Positions 47,201 to 58,324 of a stretch of DNA of 64,000 nt are shown here, one piece after another (positions within the stretch are counted from its first letter, which is position 1; every line of letters begins with the position of its first letter). A program made the translations under genes and the position numbers. The notes under the pieces were generated by a model. That model did not search any database. It saw only the letters and a program-made list of their open reading frames with translations, and was not told the DNA's origin. This DNA is from Ceratotherium simum simum (Eukaryota > Chordata > Mammalia > Perissodactyla > Rhinocerotidae). The stretch lies in contig NW_004454225.1 of assembly GCF_000283155.1 (NCBI RefSeq), positions 3,927,704 to 3,991,703 of the forward strand. Reading direction: 5' to 3'.

Positions 47201-47925
47201 TCATGGTGTTATGGTTGGAAATGATGCTTGTTATGATTTCAATCTTCTTAGATTTATATAAGCATGCCTTGTTTCCCTACATGTGGTCTATTCTTGAGAA
47301 TGTTCCATGTGCACTTGAGAAGAATGTATAATCTGCTGTGTTCAGATGGAGTGCTCTATATATATCTATTAAGTCCATCTCGTTTTTCACTAAAGGCCAC
47401 TATTTCCTCATTAACTTTCTGTCTGAATGATCTATCCATTGATTTAAGTGGGGTGTTAAGATCCCCTACTATTATTGTGTTGTTGTTAATATCTCCTTTT
47501 AGGTTTGTTAGTAGTTGCTTTATATACTTTGGTGCTCCTGTGTTGGGTGCATATATATTTATATGTGATATGTCTTCTTGGTGGAGTGTCCCTTTTATCA
47601 TTATATATTGCCCCTCTTTGTCTCTCATTACCTGTTTTACCTTGAAGTCTACTTTGTCTGATATAAGTGTGGCAACACCTGCTTTCTTTTGTTTGTCATT
47701 AGCTTGGAGTATTGTCTTCCATCCTTTCATTCTGAGCTTGTGTTTATCTTTAGAGCTGAGATGCATTTCCTGGAGGCAGCATATTGCTGGGTCTTGTTTT
47801 TTAATCCATCCTACCACTCTGTGTCTTTTGATTGGAAAGTTCAGTCCATTTACATTTAGGGTAATTATTGATATATGAGGGCTTAATGTTGCTATTTTAT
47901 TGCTCACTTTCCAGTTCTTTTGCAT
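44264..47925 (-). pseudogene. LINE-1 ORF2 (endonuclease-reverse transcriptase), broken
   Basis: The endonuclease part (47,356-47,925) shows LNVNGLNFPIKRHR, CCLQEMHLSSKDKHKLR, INIYAPNTGAPK and IIVGDLNTPL, then a stop. The reverse transcriptase part (45,830-46,681) shows [50 protein letters not shown] and [10 protein letters not shown]. The catalytic motif is [11 protein letters not shown] (FEDD in place of FADD) in another frame. The C-terminal cysteine region lies near 44,420-44,480. Several frameshifts and stops separate these pieces. ORF2 normally nicks target DNA and reverse-transcribes L1 RNA; this copy cannot. Confidence 0.9.
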
Positions 47926-48378
47926 TTATTTGTTTCTTGTCCCAGGTGTTTCGGCCTACCAATTCAGTCTGGTAGTTCTGTATAGTGACTATCTTAGTTT
48001 TCTCTGTATTTATCGTGTCTGACAGTGTTCTGATTATTTGATTAGTGGGTACCATGAGGTTTCTATAAAAACCTCATGGATGTGATCGTCCGTTTTCTAA
48101 TGACCTCTTATTTCCTTAGACTAAGTCAATTCAATCCCTTTCCTCTTCCCCTTCTATGTTATTGTTGTCACAACTCATTCCATCTTGTGTTGTGAGTTTG
48201 TGTTTAAAGTTATGAGGTTATATTTATTATTGGTGTCTTCCTTCCCTTGATCATTGGTTTTATAATTAAGTGTTTGCTAATCTATTCTGATAGAGCACTG
48301 CAATTTTTCTGGTTTTGTTGACCTATTTTCCTCCTTGTTCAAAGCTTTGTAACCCCTTTCTCTGTTTTTTCTCTGGCA

Positions 48379-49323
48379 TCAGGGCCTTCTTGAGCTCTTA
48401 TTGTAGTGGGGGGGTCTTGTGGCAATGGACTTCCTTAGCTTTTGCTTATCTGGGATAGTTATTATTTCTCCATCACATTTGAAGGATATTTTCACTGGAT
48501 AGAGTATTCGTGGCTGAAAGTTTTTGTCTTTCAGAATTTTGAATATGTCATTCCATGCTCTCCTAGCCTGTAAGGTTTCTGCTGAGAAATCCACTGAAAG
48601 CCTGATAGCAATTCCTTTGTAGGTTATTTTCTTCTGCCTTACTGCCCTTAATATTTTTTCTTTGTTGTTAAATTTTGCCAGCTTTACTAATATATGCCTT
48701 GGTTAGGGTCTTTTCATGTTGATATATTTAGGAGATCTATTGATTTCATTCACTGGTATTTCCAGCTCATTCCCCTGATTTGGGAAGTTCTCAGCTATTA
48801 TTTCTTTGAACAAGTTCTTTGCTCCTTTTTCCCTCTCTTCTCCCTCTGGAATACCTATAGTCCTTATGTTGCATTTCCTAATTGAGTTGGATATTTCTCA
48901 GAGAGTTTCTTCATTTCTTTTTAATCTTAGTTCTCTTTCCTCCTCCATCTGGAGCATTTCTGCATTGCTGTCCTCAATATTGCTAATTCTTTCCTCCATA
49001 TTGTCAGCTCTGATGCTTAAGGCTTCCAGATTTGTCTTTATCATCGCCATTGTGTTTTTGATCTCCAAGATTTCTGATTGATTTTCCTTTATAGTTTCAA
49101 TCTCTTTTGTGAAGAAATTCCTGATTTCATTGAACTGTGTATCTGTATTTTCCTGTATTTTGTTGAGCTTTTTTATGACAGCTATTTTGAATTCTCTGTA
49201 ATTAAGGTTATACATTTCTGTGCTTTCAGGGTTTATTTCTGTGTACTTGTCATTTTCCTTCTGTTCTGGAGATTTAATATATTTTTGCATAGTGCCTGAT
49301 GGTGTTGGCTTATTTTTCCTCAT
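48379..49323 (-). pseudogene. LINE-1 ORF1 (RNA-binding protein), broken
   Basis: It begins MRKNKPTPSGTMQKYIKSPE at 49,323 and continues into a coiled-coil-like heptad region (residues about 50-130, NKIQENTDTQFNEIRNFF). The frame breaks near 48,900. The C-terminal RNA-binding part is readable at 48,379-48,594 (FSAETLQARRAWNDIFKIL). The start matches ORF1 of the L1 at 63,868 (MRKNKANTGTTMQRYMKSPD). Confidence 0.85.
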
Positions 49324-49419
49324 AGTGAAAATATCTGGTCGCAGGTTCCTCCTGCCATCACTGGGTGGGGGTCAAGAGCTGTGTATTCTGAGCCCATCTC
49401 AATCTGTGGGTGCTCTGGT

Positions 49420-49965
49420 AAGCCTGCAGCTGAGCTGAAGCATAGTTGAGCTGAAGTGCAGCCAAGCAGAGGCTGCTGGGGCTGGAGTGTGAGAACAGCT
49501 GGAGCTGGAGTGGGGGAACAGCTGGGCCTGGAGCACAGCTAGGCTGAAGCAGCTGGAGCTTGGGTGTGGCTAGTCCAAAGAAGCCAGAGCTGGTGCACAG
49601 CCAAGCCTCAGTGCCGCTGAGTGGAGGCAGCTGGTGCTGGAGCATTGGAACCGCTGGAGCTGGAGTTCAGCTGGGTCAAAGCAGCTGGAGCTGGAGTGCA
49701 GCTGGGTTGAAGCAGCATTAGCTGGAGTGTGGCTGGGCAAAAGAAGCTGGAGCAGGAGCTGGAGTGCAGCTGGACCAAAGAAACTGGAGCCAGAGCATGG
49801 CTGGGCTGAAGTAGCTGGCGCTGAAGCAGCTGGAGCCTGAGCACTGCCAAGCTGAAGCAGCTGGAACTTGGGTGTGGTAGAGCTGAAGCAGCTGGGACCA
49901 TGGCATGGGCAAGCCAGAGCCACTGGGGCCAGAGCACAGGCACAACGGAGCCTCTGGTGGGGGGG
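49420..49965 (-). repeat. degenerate ~31-bp tandem array in the L1 5' UTR
   Basis: Repeated words gctgggctgaagcagctgga and gctggagtgcagctggg recur at about 31-base spacing (clearest at 49,640-49,900), some units carrying 6-base insertions. The array lies between ORF1 and the 5' target duplication, so it belongs to the L1. ORFs read through it are low-complexity artefacts. Confidence 0.75.
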
Positions 49966-49986
49966 GGGCATCATTATGGAGATTCT

Positions 49987-51470
49987 CTAACTGGTGACAC
50001 ATCACTCTCCCACTTTCCCTTACTTCTTTAGACATGGTTTATTTTAGTTCTGTGAACATATTGAATTAGCTGATACGCAGTCTGTGTCCAACAACTCCAC
50101 CATTAGGGACAGTTTCCATTGATTCCTTCTTTCTCTGGATGGGCCACACTTTCTTGTTCCTTTGAATATCTTGCAATTTTTTGGTTGAAAATTGAACATT
50201 TCAGGTGAGATAATGTGGCAACTGGAAACCAGATTCTCTTTGCTCCCTAGGATTGGCGTTATGGGTTTGTGTTGTAGTTGTTTCTTTGCTTAGTGATTTT
50301 TCTGAACTAATTCTATAAAGTCTCTATACCTTGTTGTTTGTGGCCACTGAAGTCTCTACTCTGCTTGGTGGTCAGCTAATGATTGGTTAGAGATTTCTTT
50401 AATTGTCTGGAACAATCACTGTCCCAGCCTTTGCTGCACAGAAGTGCTCCCTGTGTGTGTTGAAGGATACTTTCAACATGTAGCCAGGCACTGGCTTTAG
50501 AGTTTAAGACTTTTCCTGTGCCTTTTCCTCTGCAAACTTTCTGTTTGCACAGAAGCTTAAGGTCAGTAAGAGGTGAGAGCTTAGGGCCCCTGCAGGTCTT
50601 TCTTGAGAATACACACAGCAGCACACAACCCTACACACATGCATGGCCTCTTAGATTCCCAGGAATATGTCAGGGCTCTTCAAGGCCCCTGTGGACACCT
50701 CATGCCCCAGCTTCTCCTTTTAAGCTGTGTGGTTAGTGTATCATTTGCCCCAACTATTATCCATTCCCTCAGGAAGCTTTGATTTTCAACAGTGGCCTCT
50801 GATTACCTTCAACAAACTCTCCTGAAAAAAAGCTGTTTGCACGAGGGGACCTCTCAGGTCACACAGACAGCCCTGTTCACGGAGTCTTCCAGGGAACCCC
50901 CAGCCAGGGAAATAGTGACAATTCTTTGGGATTGAGGCTTTGAAAATGCTCCATGTCCTGTGCTCCCTCAGGAGGCTTCCCTGGGGGTGCTGGGAGTTGT
51001 TTTCAAGGCTCCTGCTGAGCTGGAGAGTGGAGGATAGGACCAGGGAAGTGGAAATGCCACAGAGCTTGCTGTTCATTTTGAGATTCATTATGTGTCCTGA
51101 AATAATGCTCCTGACTAGCTGTAAGCTTTTGGTTAATTCCCAGACTTCTGAAAAAGTATCTGATCATTTTGCCAGTTTTTTCATTGCTCTTTTGGAGTGG
51201 CAACTTTTGAGAGCTCTGCCATTTTTGCTGATATAACTGCTCTCCTGAGGAGTCTTTTGAGATCTTAGATGTCTTAAAAATGTCTCCACTCATACTTGAC
51301 TAATAGTTCAGCTGGGTATAGAATTCTAGATTGCAAATAACTTTCCCGTGGAATTGTGAACACCTTTCTCATTGTATTCTACCTCAAGAGTTGGTGTTGA
51401 CAAGTCTGATGCTCCTTGAATTCCTGAAACTGAGGATTTTCTCTTAACTCTTCAAGTCTTTAGGTTCTTG
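49987..51470 (-). mobile_element. ancient LINE-1/HAL1-like, antisense, right part
   Basis: Continuation of the block interrupted by the L1. Aligns with about 19,447-20,975 (tgaacatattgaattagctg, agctgggtatagaattctag). No coding potential. Confidence 0.65.
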
Positions 51471-53836
51471 TTACAGTCACCAAGCAAAAGCAGGAGAGAC
51501 CTCCCAATCAAATTTCGATTTGGATGTGGACAGATGACAGCATTCCCTCACCAGGATAGTATGAAAGGCTTTACTACTTGCATCATTGAGGTCCCTGGGC
51601 AAAACAGGACTGGCCTCTCAAGCAGGACCAAAATGGCTTGAGAGAGCCAGGAAAGGAGACTGGCCTGGATATTTACTGTGGTTTGGTGATGGGCTTGGGT
51701 GAGCACTCACTTGTGTGGGTAGAAGCTTGCTGGTTTCAAACTCTAGTAGGGAGCAAAGGAGACAGAACCAGGGATTTTACAAACTGGTCCAGTTATTGGG
51801 GACAAGGGAAGAGACAGAAGTGATGCTTATAGGGTGTCAGCAGTGAAACATCAAAAAATGGAGTCACATCCTTCAGAGTACGGTGGAAGCCCAGAAAGCC
51901 AGATGCCCTGACCTTCCTGAATGATCCTCCCCTGCCTCTTGCTTCCTTACTGGTTGGCGGGAACTTGAGGTCACTCCCCTTGGGCTAGAGGAATACCTAG
52001 CCTTTTATCAATGCTAACCTGCTCTCTGGACATCAGGGGATCGCCTGGCCCTGGGTAAGCTCCTCCCAGCAAGGGACCCACAGGGCATGCCTGTTTGTGC
52101 TTTTTAGAGGCCCTGACATAGAGAGGAAGAAGGAAAGGCCCTGGGGCTGGATCTGCCAACTACTGACGAAGCTCTGGTGGGGCCAGTTCCCAGCCTCTGA
52201 CATCCCCAAGACAGACCACGAATGACAAAGCATCTAATGAGTTCCCCAAGTTCCTGATTCTGCAGGCCCACCAGTCTCCTCTCAGGGGCCTCACATCTTC
52301 ACAAACCCAGTGTGGCCCGATCCACACTCTATGTCCTGACAAGCTACAGGAACAGCCCCCTCCTGCCACCAAGCCCTGACACGACAGTGGATATTCTGGA
52401 GAGGCTGAAGGGGGCCCCGCTGCCTTTCCGACTCAGTGCCAAGGGACACACCCAGTTCCCTGAGTGCTGAGAGCTGGGAGCTCCCTGTCATGAGGGCACC
52501 TGGAAGATGCTGGTGGAACCCCGTCAGGGATGCTGTTGGGTGAGGGTCCTCTGGCATCAGAGGCCTGGAGGGGCTGCCTCTGCTCTGAGTACCTGTGGTC
52601 CCCAAACTGTTACTTAAATGCACTGGGCGGGTCTGCCTAAGACTCAGGCAAGCAACAGTCGTTAGAAACCCTTGGGCACTGCCCGTGTGCTCAGTCCAGA
52701 GCCAGCAAATTGTAGGGGTGGGGACAGGTGGAGGGTGGCAGTCCCTGTGTTTGGCTGAGGCTCCAGGCTAAGAAGGTCACAGCCCCTGATTCAGAGAAGG
52801 AAGATAGGACCCAGTGGCCATCTGGTACAAACATCTCATTGGCTCAAGGGGAAACAGAAGCCCAGGTCAGGGGGGTACTGGCCCAAGGTCACAGAGTGTC
52901 CTGGCAGAGCAAGGCCAAGAGCCGTAGTGTCCTCCTCCAAGAACTCCACATGGCCTCCTCCTCTGGCCATCCCACTGCCACATGAGTCCAAAGTTGACCC
53001 CAAAGTCTGTCACTAGGACACGCCTTCGCCCCACAGTGCTCATTCTCTGCCCCTGGCCAAGCCTCCTGAGACCCCCAGCTGAACCAGCCACTCAGAGGAC
53101 AGTGCCCTGGGTTGGAGCCCAGAGGATTTTCCTCCTCCAGCTCCAGCCTAGCTGTGACCAACTTCTACTGGGCAGGTGCCTGGACAGGAGCATCCAGGAG
53201 GGGGTGGGAAATGGGGACCATCCAATCCTGGGGTGACGGAGAGGTTCAGAGAAGTGGTCACGCCTGGACTGCCATCAGGCTTCCCAGGGAGGGCTCTGGC
53301 ACCTGAGGACTGAGCCTGGGTGTTAACCTGGCACATCCTTCTCCAGCCATCCCTGAGATCCCCACCTATCAGGATGTCGTAGGTGAAGCAGTGTAGGAGG
53401 CTTGATGGTGCTGGCTGAGTTGCTGGCCCATGATGGGGTGGCTGAAGTCAGGTCTGGGATGTGGGAATTCAGGCTGACTGCGCCCTCCCCATCCCCACCA
53501 GGACCTCACTGATGTCTCTCAGAATCCTATTCTAAGAGAATCTCTCAGAATAATCCTATTCTAAGAGGACATTTGGACTCCCAGCAGAAGCTAGGACCTA
53601 TGTATTGATTTTGTCACTAATTTGAGTAGCCAGTGTAGGGTCTCCGTGGGTGACTAAGAGTAAGTCGTCACCTTCTGAGCCTCAGTATGCCCATCTCTCA
53701 AAGGGGGTCAAATGCCAGGTAAGGCTGATCAGGAGGGGTAGGAGCTGGCCCTGGGAGGCTGCTGAGGCTACATATCTGCCAGGCACTGATCAGGGGCCCC
53801 AGGTGGGACTCACCAAGGTTGGGGCCAACACACTGG
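51471..53836. other. 3' flank of CYP2D-C, no gene seen
   Basis: Paralogue of 20,976-23,250. Contains a MIR-like core near 52,835-52,910 and a local tandem duplication of about 25 bases at 53,519-53,570 (tctcagaatcctattctaag twice, the second with three extra bases). The flank of CYP2D-B has it only once. No gene is seen. Confidence 0.55.
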
Positions 53837-53842
53837 TTTATT
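53837..53842 (-). promoter_or_regulatory. poly(A) signal of CYP2D-C
   Basis: AATAAA on the minus strand, about 52 bases past the stop codon (TAG at 53,894-53,896). Confidence 0.8.
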
Positions 53843-53893
53843 GTACATCAGGCCCCCTGCTGAGGAGGGGTTTGGGGACTAGGTGCTGCCCCT

Positions 53894-56800
53894 CTAGCGG
53901 GGCACAGCACAGAGCTGGTAGGGGGAAGGGGTCACCAGGAAACCAAAGACACCATGATCACTGGGGCAGGGCTGCCCAGCAGGCACCGAGAAGCTGAAGA
54001 GCTGCAGGAGGCAGGTGAAGAAGAGGAAGAGCTCCATGCGGGCCAGGGGCTCCCCGAGGCATGAGCGGCGGCCTGTGGGTGGGTATGGGGGGTCAGTGAG
54101 CCTGGGGCCCAGGGCGCCAAGTCTCCAAGACTCCCTCAGGAAAGGTCAGAGAGCCAGGGTCCCCACAGGCACCTGCTGAGAAGGGCATGAAGGCCTCCTG
54201 CTTGACGAAGCGGCCCTGGGCGTCCAGGAAGTGCTCGGGGTGGAAGCGGAAGGGCTTCTTCCAGACGGTCTCGTCCTTCAGCACCGAGGACAGGTTGGTG
54301 ATGAGCATTGTCCCCTGGCAGGAGATGCCTGGCATGGATAGTGTCTGGGCTTGGGTTGCCCGGACCCCTGCCACCAAACACACATGGGCCACCTCTCTGC
54401 CTGGCACACACCTGGACTCTTTCAAGTCAATCTCAGTCCAAGAAGCTTCTCGGCACCTCCCCTGTCCCCATGGCAGGGCCACAGGACAGGCCTCTCCTGG
54501 GCGCCCTCACTCCCACCTGTCCCTGCATGCACAGCTCCTCCAAGACACTGTGGGACATTTTAGTTTGTCCTCCCCCACAGACTTGGGATCTGAATGGACA
54601 GGGCCAGCCCTGCCTCAGCTTCATCCCCAAACCCACCTAGGCTCGGACAGTTGGTGCTCGTCCAAATGAGGATTAGTTGGCTTGGGTTCCAGTCCTCACC
54701 CCACCTGGCAATGGCCATGCTGGGGCTACCAGGGGGCAAGTGGAGCTGAGCTGAGGTGAGGAGGGCCATAAGCCTACCTTGGGGATGAGGAAGCTCTGCA
54801 CTTCAATGTCATGGGATGTCATGTGGGGTGCACCCAGTGGGATGATGTTCCCAAAGCGTTGCACCTCATGGACCACAGCCATGGTGAAGGGCATGTGGGC
54901 CTGGTCCCCCATCTCTGGTCGCCACGCCTGCCCTATCACCTCATCGATCTCCTGTTGGACACGGCCTGGACAGACAAGTGTTCCCACAGTGGCCAGAAGC
55001 CAGGGGGCTGGGCCCTGACATCCTCCTGACTCCTGTACAGGGGCTGTGCCCACAGGGAGGAGGAGGTCACTCTGACCTCTGAGCCAGGGCCCAGCCTGTG
55101 CTTAGAGCTCCTGGTGGCCAACCCAAGTTCAGGGCCCCCAGTCTGTCCCTCTCCCCCCTGGCCCATCCCACTGGGCCTCCAGGCTGTGCTCACGCTGCAC
55201 GTCCTGGTGCAGGATCATGAGCAGGAGGGCCCAGGCCAACGTGGTTGAGGTGGTCACCATCCCGGCAGGGAACAAATCAGCCAACACCAGGCAGAGGTTC
55301 TCATCATTGAAGCTGGTCTCGGGGTTCCCCTTGACCTGGGCCATACAGAGAGGGTGGGCTCAGGGGCAGAGGAAGGAAACCCCAAATGGCCTCCCACTCT
55401 GCACCCATCACCCCAGGTGACTGATCACTGGGTGACACACAGGCCCCACCTTGCCTGGAAGCATCATGGGACCCTAAACCCAGAACCCATGTCCCTGTCC
55501 CTGGCAGCTCACCTTCTCCACCTCGTCCAGGAAGGCGTCAGTGAAGTCGCGGGGTGGCTGGGCCGGGTCCCGGGTCATCCTGTGCTCAGCAATCAGTTCA
55601 TCCATCAGTGCCAGGAAGGTCCTATGCCCTGGAAAGGCCTTGGAGACTACACCCGGGATGTGCAGGAGCACCAGAATCGCGTTCAGCACCTGCGTTGGCC
55701 ACAGATGTGCGGTCCTAGGTCTTCCCTGTACTCAGGTGTTCACCTTCACCAGTCTGGTCCCCATTGCTTCCAGGGTATCCCCAGTATGTCCTGGTTCCTC
55801 CCTTACTTTGGGCCTAAACCCTCACCTGGAGTGAATGCCAGGAGGATAAACCTAAAATCTACATCGCATGGGTTCTAGTTGCTTCTAAGGAAAGCAATAC
55901 AGGTTCCTTAGCCCTCTCCTGGGGTCTGCTGACTCAACACCCCTCTATCCAAATCTTCTCCCGTGGAGGCCCCATTGCAGGGTGGAAGCCTCTTCCATGG
56001 AGCTCATCTTCAAGGCTTCTTGGCCCCCTCCACCCTCACACCTCGGGCACGAAGCCGCTCTCCTCCTTCAGTAAGTCCTCTGTTAGGTCCAATAGCTTGA
56101 GGAAGCGCAGGTCGTTGTACTCGAAGCGGCGCCCGAAGGTGAGGGAGGCAATCACATTGCTCACTGCTTTATTCAGCAGGGCGTTGGGGCTAAAGGGGCG
56201 TCCTGGGAGGGGTCGATGCGTGTCAGGGGGTCACCTCCATCTCCTCTTCCCTCGCCTTCATCCCTGTCTCCTGTCCCTCAGCCCAGCACTCACCGGCCTG
56301 GTCTGTGAAGGCGGTACAGAGGTACGAGGCCTCCTCAGTCACCCACTGCTCCAGTGACTTCTTGCCCAGGCCGAAGTTGCGCAAGGTGGACACGGAGAAG
56401 CGCCTCTGCTCTCGCCACGACTGCCCATAGCGGGCCATGACCAACCCTAGGGGCAGGTGGACTTGGGCAAGGCTCGGGTGCGCCTTGGCCCCGCCTCTTA
56501 GCGGATACCTGCTCACGGGCTGGTCGGTCCTTTCGTCCATGTCAGGGACATGCCCTGGCCCCGCCCCTGCACACGCAGTCCCGCCCCCATTCCGTACAGG
56601 CCCCGCCCCTTACTCTGCACATAAACCAAGTCCCCTCCCTTGCCCACACTAACCTCAATCCCTTAACCAACAAAACTAAGTCCCGCCCACTACCACCTGC
56701 CCGGCTGGGGACATGTACAGCTTTCTGCCTGCCCATATTGCTGGCCAGCTTTCCCCACTGGGGGCAGGGCTTGGCCCCACTCTTGGCTCTGCCCACCGTG

Positions 56801-58194
56801 ACCCCCTTCCTCTTCAGAGAAGATCCCAAGCCGCCCCCTGCCCCGCCCACAGTGACTTCATCCTCCTTATTACAGCCACTTGGACATCCCCTTCCTGCTC
56901 ACTGTACCCCCTCAGGGTCCGCCCACTCTCTGTAAGGCCCTGCTCTCCGCTCTGCCCACATCCACCTCCCCACTTTTGGCACAGGCTCCTTACTCCACCT
57001 GCTGCCCCTTCAAATTTGCTGACTCTCCCCTGCATCGCAGGTCCACCACCCTCCCTCCGCTTGGCCCTGTCGGGTCTCGTGAGACTGCGGGCCCAGTCGC
57101 CGCCAGGCCACAGTGCCCCCTTCTCTGCTTACCTTCGGAGCGTGGCCCAAAGCCCAGGTGCTCGATGAAGGGGACAGGTGGGCGGTCAGAGGTGTCCTCC
57201 CCGTGGTCCACCAGCGCCTCCCGCATGGCCGCCAGCCCGTTGAGCACGACCACTGGCGTCCAGCCCAGCTGCAGGCTGAACACGTCCCCGAAGCGGCGCA
57301 GCAGCTGCAGGCCAAGGGTCAAAGACATTCTGCAAACCCACCCCCTGCCAGCTGCTGACCACAGTCTCCTGGCGATAGCTTTGAAGGACCCATGGGCCTC
57401 CAGCAGCAAGAGGGTGCAAGGACTTTATCGGGCCTCATAATGCTAGAAGTCACGTCTTCTATGGTGGAGTACCTCACGTTGGATCAGACCACCCAGCTAC
57501 AACTTTGCAAAGTCACCAACATTGTGAGTAGGCCGAGTTAGCATCCCATTTCACAGGTAAAGACACTGAGGTTCACAGAGGTGAGCAGTGAGGCCCAAGG
57601 TCTCACAGCAGCAAACAGTTTAAAGCTTGTCACTGTCCCCTCTCAACCTCAACTTCCTGATTTAAATGAGGCTCATGACCAGACTCCCCTCCCCACATCT
57701 CAAGACCTTTCCTCCTGATGTCCTCAGAAGGGACTCAAGCTCACATAACTTAAGCTCTGTCCAACTGGAACTGAAATCTTCTACCAGGTCCCACCCCTTT
57801 TCAGGCCTTTCTTGTCTCTGACCTTTGATTGGAAAATTCGAACAATCCTCCAGGCCCTTCAAAGATGCCCTCCCCCAGGAGGCCTCTCAAACCTGCCTGC
57901 CCCTTTCCACCCAGCTCCCTGTCCAGCCTGTGGCTTCCCCACCACCCACTCTCTGCCGCTAGGTGTGTGCCCAGAACCTCTGTGCCCACCCCCTACCTTC
58001 CTCACCCGAGTAAAGCAGCAACGGGGGTCCTGGAAATCCACCTGCAGCAGGTTGCCCAGCCCAGGCAGGGGCATGGGGCCTGCTGGGTAGCGTGTGGCCC
58101 AGTGTTGTTGCCGATGCATCAGGTCCACCAGGAAAAGGAAGATGGCCACAGCTATGGCCAGGCGCCCCAGTGTCTCCCCGATGAGCAGCCCCAT
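53894..58194 (-). CDS. CYP2D: CYP2D-C, intact cytochrome P450 2D (500 aa)
   Basis: Exons: 1 58006-58194, 2 57133-57304, 3 56294-56446, 4 56042-56202, 5 55513-55689, 6 55194-55335, 7 54778-54965, 8 54173-54314, 9 53894-54072. They total 1,503 bases, all splice sites are usable and there is no internal stop. The role is as for CYP2D-B: an ER-anchored monooxygenase of amine drugs. Glu219, Asp304, ExxR (HEVQRF) and heme loop FSAGRRSCLG with Cys446 are kept, and the C-terminus LCAVPR equals the human ending. Differences from B: the intron 2 donor is GT, the hinge is PAGP instead of PPGP, I-helix Ser307 is Pro ([12 protein letters not shown]), exon 2 starts LLRRF instead of LRRRF, and the TATA box is CATAAA. 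These may mean altered specificity or reduced constraint. It is coding as far as sequence alone shows; expression is unknown. Confidence 0.93.
57540..57670 (+). repeat. MIR SINE in CYP2D-C intron 1
   Basis: Same intronic MIR as in copies A, B, P2 and P3 (catttcacaggtaaagacac, tgaggttcacagaggtgagc). Confidence 0.7.
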
Positions 58195-58318
58195 GTCTGC
58201 CTCAGTGGGTACTGGGCTCCTCTGGAAACACTGGCACCCCTCACCACACCAGGCACCTCAGACCAGGCCAGGCGGGGCACTCTTACCAACCCTGAGGGCT
58301 CGACCAGCCTGGGCCCTC

Positions 58319-58324
58319 TTTATG
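58319..58324 (-). promoter_or_regulatory. variant TATA box of CYP2D-C
   Basis: Reads CATAAA on the minus strand where A, B, P1 and P3 have TATAAA. The surrounding promoter is otherwise very similar. Confidence 0.6.

Larger units (their letters stand above)
43922..49971 (-). mobile_element. full-length LINE-1 (6.05 kb), inactive
   Basis: Complete L1 on the minus strand. The plus-strand poly(T) at 43,922 is its poly(A) tail and its 5' end is near 49,971. It is flanked by 15-base target duplications with one mismatch (43,907-43,921 and 49,972-49,986). Order from its 5' end: tandem-repeat 5' UTR, ORF1, ORF2, 3' UTR. Both ORFs are interrupted, so it is not autonomous now. The duplicate block has the unoccupied site at 19,432-19,446. 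Confidence 0.93.

Noticed and set aside
47264..47878. 204-codon plus-strand ORF
   Set aside because: Antisense of the L1 ORF2 endonuclease region.
49420..49965. CRISPR-like array
   Set aside because: Units are contiguous and degenerate with no unique spacers, in a mammalian L1.
49570..50035. Ala/Ser/Leu-rich ORFs over the tandem array
   Set aside because: Low-complexity translations of a 31-base repeat in an L1 5' UTR; several frames are open at once.
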